Positions 5,612 through 6,835 of a stretch of DNA of 6,835 nucleotides are shown here, piece by piece. Both the position numbers and the translations under genes were made by a program. The DNA lies in contig JASHVU010000117.1 in the NCBI GenBank assembly GCA_030044455.1, positions 1 through 6,835 of the forward strand, given 5' to 3'. The stretch is from Acidobacteriaceae bacterium. GTDB lineage: Bacteria > Acidobacteriota > Terriglobia > Terriglobales > Acidobacteriaceae. Each line of letters opens with the position of its first letter. Position 1 is the stretch's first letter. Below the pieces are notes generated by a model, which worked only from the letters and a program-made list of their open reading frames with translations, did no database searches and was not told the origin of the DNA.

Positions 5612-6323
5612 TTCCGGGATCCATGGCACGCTGGTGACGCCGGAGGAGAAGGCGCAGACCGATGCTTTGCGGGCGTGTTTCGACCCCAAGGCCAGCCTTG
5701 ATCGAATCGATAGTTTCGCGAAATGGATCTTCTCGTCGAGCGCGATTGTGGGTGCACTCGGCGCGGGGCTGTCAAACAGCGCATTCGCCAAGGCCCATGG
5801 GATGAGCATTTGGCTGCTGGCCGGCTCGATGCTTTGTCTGGGCGTAAGCCTGGTGACGGCTTGCTGGGGGATACACCCCGATCTGGTATGCGTGCGCTTG
5901 AATGATCCCAACAGTCTGAAAACCGCAGTGAATTTGCTCATCAGGCAGCGCCAGAGGCTGCTCAATGCGGCGACGATCTTCTATGGGCTTGCCATTATCG
6001 TGGCTGCGGCTGTTCCCTCGGTATTGGCCTTGGGGAGTCAACGAGTCGACAAGATTACGTATTCCATCGACGGCAAGGGAACGCTTAGCGCCGACCTTGC
6101 AGTTTCCGGATGCCCAGGCTCCGCGATGATTGAATTCAATATTGAGCAGAAGGCCGGGCGTCTGGCGACGGCCGCTGTCACGGTAGACACATCGGGCGAA
6201 GCGAACCTGCATCTTGGTCCGGTACCGCTCACCGCAGGAAATGAGCAGGATATTGTCGAACGGGAACGGGATCCGGGGTCAAAGGATTCAAAAGAGATTC
6301 GCCGGTTCTCTGTCCAAGATTAG
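5598..6323 (+). CDS. Membrane protein with three predicted helices and soluble C-terminal domain
   Basis: A 241-residue inner-membrane protein of unknown function, last in the cassette. A polar N-terminus (1-40) contains LDRIDSFAKW. Hydrophobic helices follow at about 43-59, 69-91 and 124-146. The loop between helices 2 and 3 is rich in Arg and Lys (RQRQR at 116-120), so by the positive-inside rule it is cytoplasmic. That puts the N-terminus inside and residues 147-241 in the periplasm. The C-terminal part looks beta-rich (ITYSIDGKGTLSADLAV, then AAVTVDTSGEANLHL) with a single cysteine, C172, and ends in a charged tail. The layout of two close helices plus a third, with a short N-terminal domain, resembles various small bacterial sensor or effector membrane proteins, but I cannot match a named family. 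It starts within the previous gene (14-base overlap), which favours linked expression and perhaps a shared complex. Confidence 0.75.
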   Translation: MTKHDSGIHGTLVTPEEKAQTDALRACFDPKASLDRIDSFAKWIFSSSAIVGALGAGLSNSAFAKAHGMSIWLLAGSMLCLGVSLVTACWGIHPDLVCVRLNDPNSLKTAVNLLIRQRQRLLNAATIFYGLAIIVAAAVPSVLALGSQRVDKITYSIDGKGTLSADLAVSGCPGSAMIEFNIEQKAGRLATAAVTVDTSGEANLHLGPVPLTAGNEQDIVERERDPGSKDSKEIRRFSVQD

Positions 6324-6349
6324 CGTGGGGATAGCCAGAGTCTCAAGTT

Positions 6350-6394
6350 TGGAGCGGGAGACCGGGATCGAACCGGCGACATTCAGCTTGGGAA
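6350..6394 (-). pseudogene. tRNA-Gly(CCC) 3' fragment, probable attachment-site scar
   Basis: Read on the minus strand, this is the 3' part of a tRNA. The anticodon loop is TTCCCAA (6388-6394, anticodon CCC), followed by the 3' anticodon strand GCTGA, the variable loop ATGTC, the T-stem GCCGG, the T-loop TTCGATC, the T-stem CCGGT, the acceptor strand CTCCCGC, the discriminator T and an encoded CCA. The T-stem pairs fully (one G-T). The sequence above 6394 does not supply the D-arm, the 5' acceptor strand (expected GCGGGAG) or a matching anticodon strand. The break therefore falls at the anticodon loop, a standard crossover point for tyrosine recombinases. Such a fragment normally marks one end of an integrated element whose other end carries the intact tRNA. 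The encoded CCA faces the cassette, so the chromosome should be on the left and the element on the right. Confidence 0.8.
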
Positions 6395-6396
6395 AA

Positions 6397-6835
6397 TGAC
6401 CCTCAATTGAAAAAACGGAACATAGCGTTTCTCGGTATCTCCTACAGGCAATGGAAATTACGGGAAAATAGCAACTCGATTTCTCCAGAACGCGAATGGA
6501 GTACAAATGGAGTACGCGATCCGGCGAAGCCGATTCATTTCAGGGTCCACCATGGAGGGATCAAAACGGCTAGGAATCTGCGAGACAATTTGAAAAGAGT
6601 GAGCTAGTGTAAGAACGCTACGAGATAATCCAGGTCGAATTGAGCCGAACTTGGTGCTTCGATGTACGCGTAGCTGTTGTTTCCGGATTGCCGGTAACTC
6701 GACCAGAATCCGGGCCGCCACTTCCTCGTCGTGAGAACCGTCGCCTGATTGAGAGAAACGACAAGTACCCTCTATGCTTTGGACTCGCGTAAACGTGGCT
6801 GACAGTTTGGCCTTGGCGCAACCCGAGATCAACCC
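6397..6835. other. Right-end region without a convincing gene
   Basis: About 440 bases with somewhat lower GC than the rest of the window. The open frames on both strands show no recognisable domain, and no integrase motif is visible. On the minus strand one frame (6607-6771, 55 codons, stop at 6604-6606) has a protein-like end (NNSYAYIEAPSSAQFDLDYL) but no start codon and an in-frame stop immediately upstream, so it could be the decayed tail of a gene. If the tRNA fragment is an integration scar, this is the terminal stretch of the inserted element. Confidence 0.4.
6495..6515 (+). repeat. Tandem 10-bp direct repeat, possible integrase arm sites
   Basis: AATGGAGTAC occurs at 6495-6504 and again at 6506-6515, separated by one base, giving an 11-bp period, about one helical turn. 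It lies about 100 bases from the tRNA fragment, where arm-type sites of tyrosine integrases are often found. The role is inferred from position and spacing only. Confidence 0.4.

Noticed and set aside
5312..5965. 217-residue minus-strand open frame
   Set aside because: Antisense to two cassette genes with good ribosome binding sites; composition is that of a shadow frame.
6214..6399. 61-residue plus-strand frame ending ERETGIEPATFSLGK
   Set aside because: That ending is the well-known read-through of an antisense tRNA T-arm and anticodon loop; it revealed the tRNA fragment but is not a protein.
6458..6832. 124-residue minus-strand frame at the right edge, considered as an integrase piece
   Set aside because: No R-H-R-Y recombinase motifs, no ribosome binding site, no recognisable domain.

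Overview
The window looks like a piece of a high-GC Acidobacteriota chromosome, probably a Terriglobia-type soil bacterium. This rests on three things: protein families typical of that phylum (an EF-G-2-like GTPase, a family-5 uracil-DNA glycosylase, a HExxAD-type cupin and a DUF481-type outer-membrane protein), Shine-Dalgarno sites of the AGGAG type, and intergenic spacers full of small hairpin (REP-like) repeats with TGAA or TAAA loops. The taxonomic call is an inference from pattern, not a search result.

Layout. Positions 1-1379 (minus strand) hold the N-terminal 459 codons of an elongation factor G paralogue that runs off the left edge. A 600-bp divergent spacer follows, with inverted repeats and a G-run motif able to form a quadruplex. 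Positions 1982-2704 (plus) encode a family-5 (UDGb) uracil-DNA glycosylase. A repeat-rich spacer leads to a cupin protein at 3002-3499. A second repeat-rich spacer of about 420 bp precedes a co-directional four-gene cassette at 3918-6323.

The cassette encodes (1) a DUF481-like outer-membrane beta-barrel protein with a long N-terminal leader, (2) a 108-residue protein with a lysine-rich tail and a four-cysteine C-terminal module, (3) a 69-residue zinc-ribbon-like protein, and (4) a 241-residue protein with three predicted membrane helices and a soluble C-terminal domain. Genes 3 and 4 overlap by 14 bp, and every gene has its own ribosome binding site. I do not recognise this gene combination. 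It is the best candidate here for an undescribed system, perhaps linked to the cell envelope, but no function can be assigned from sequence alone.

Twenty-six bases after the cassette, on the minus strand, lies the 3' portion of a tRNA-Gly(CCC): anticodon loop, variable loop, T-arm, acceptor 3' strand and CCA. The 5' half is missing. This is the usual scar of tyrosine-recombinase integration into a tRNA gene. By the orientation rule for such scars, the integrated element should lie to the right of 6394 and the chromosome (including the cassette) to the left. The remaining 440 bases on the right have no convincing gene but contain a tandem 10-bp repeat with an 11-bp period, which could be integrase arm sites.
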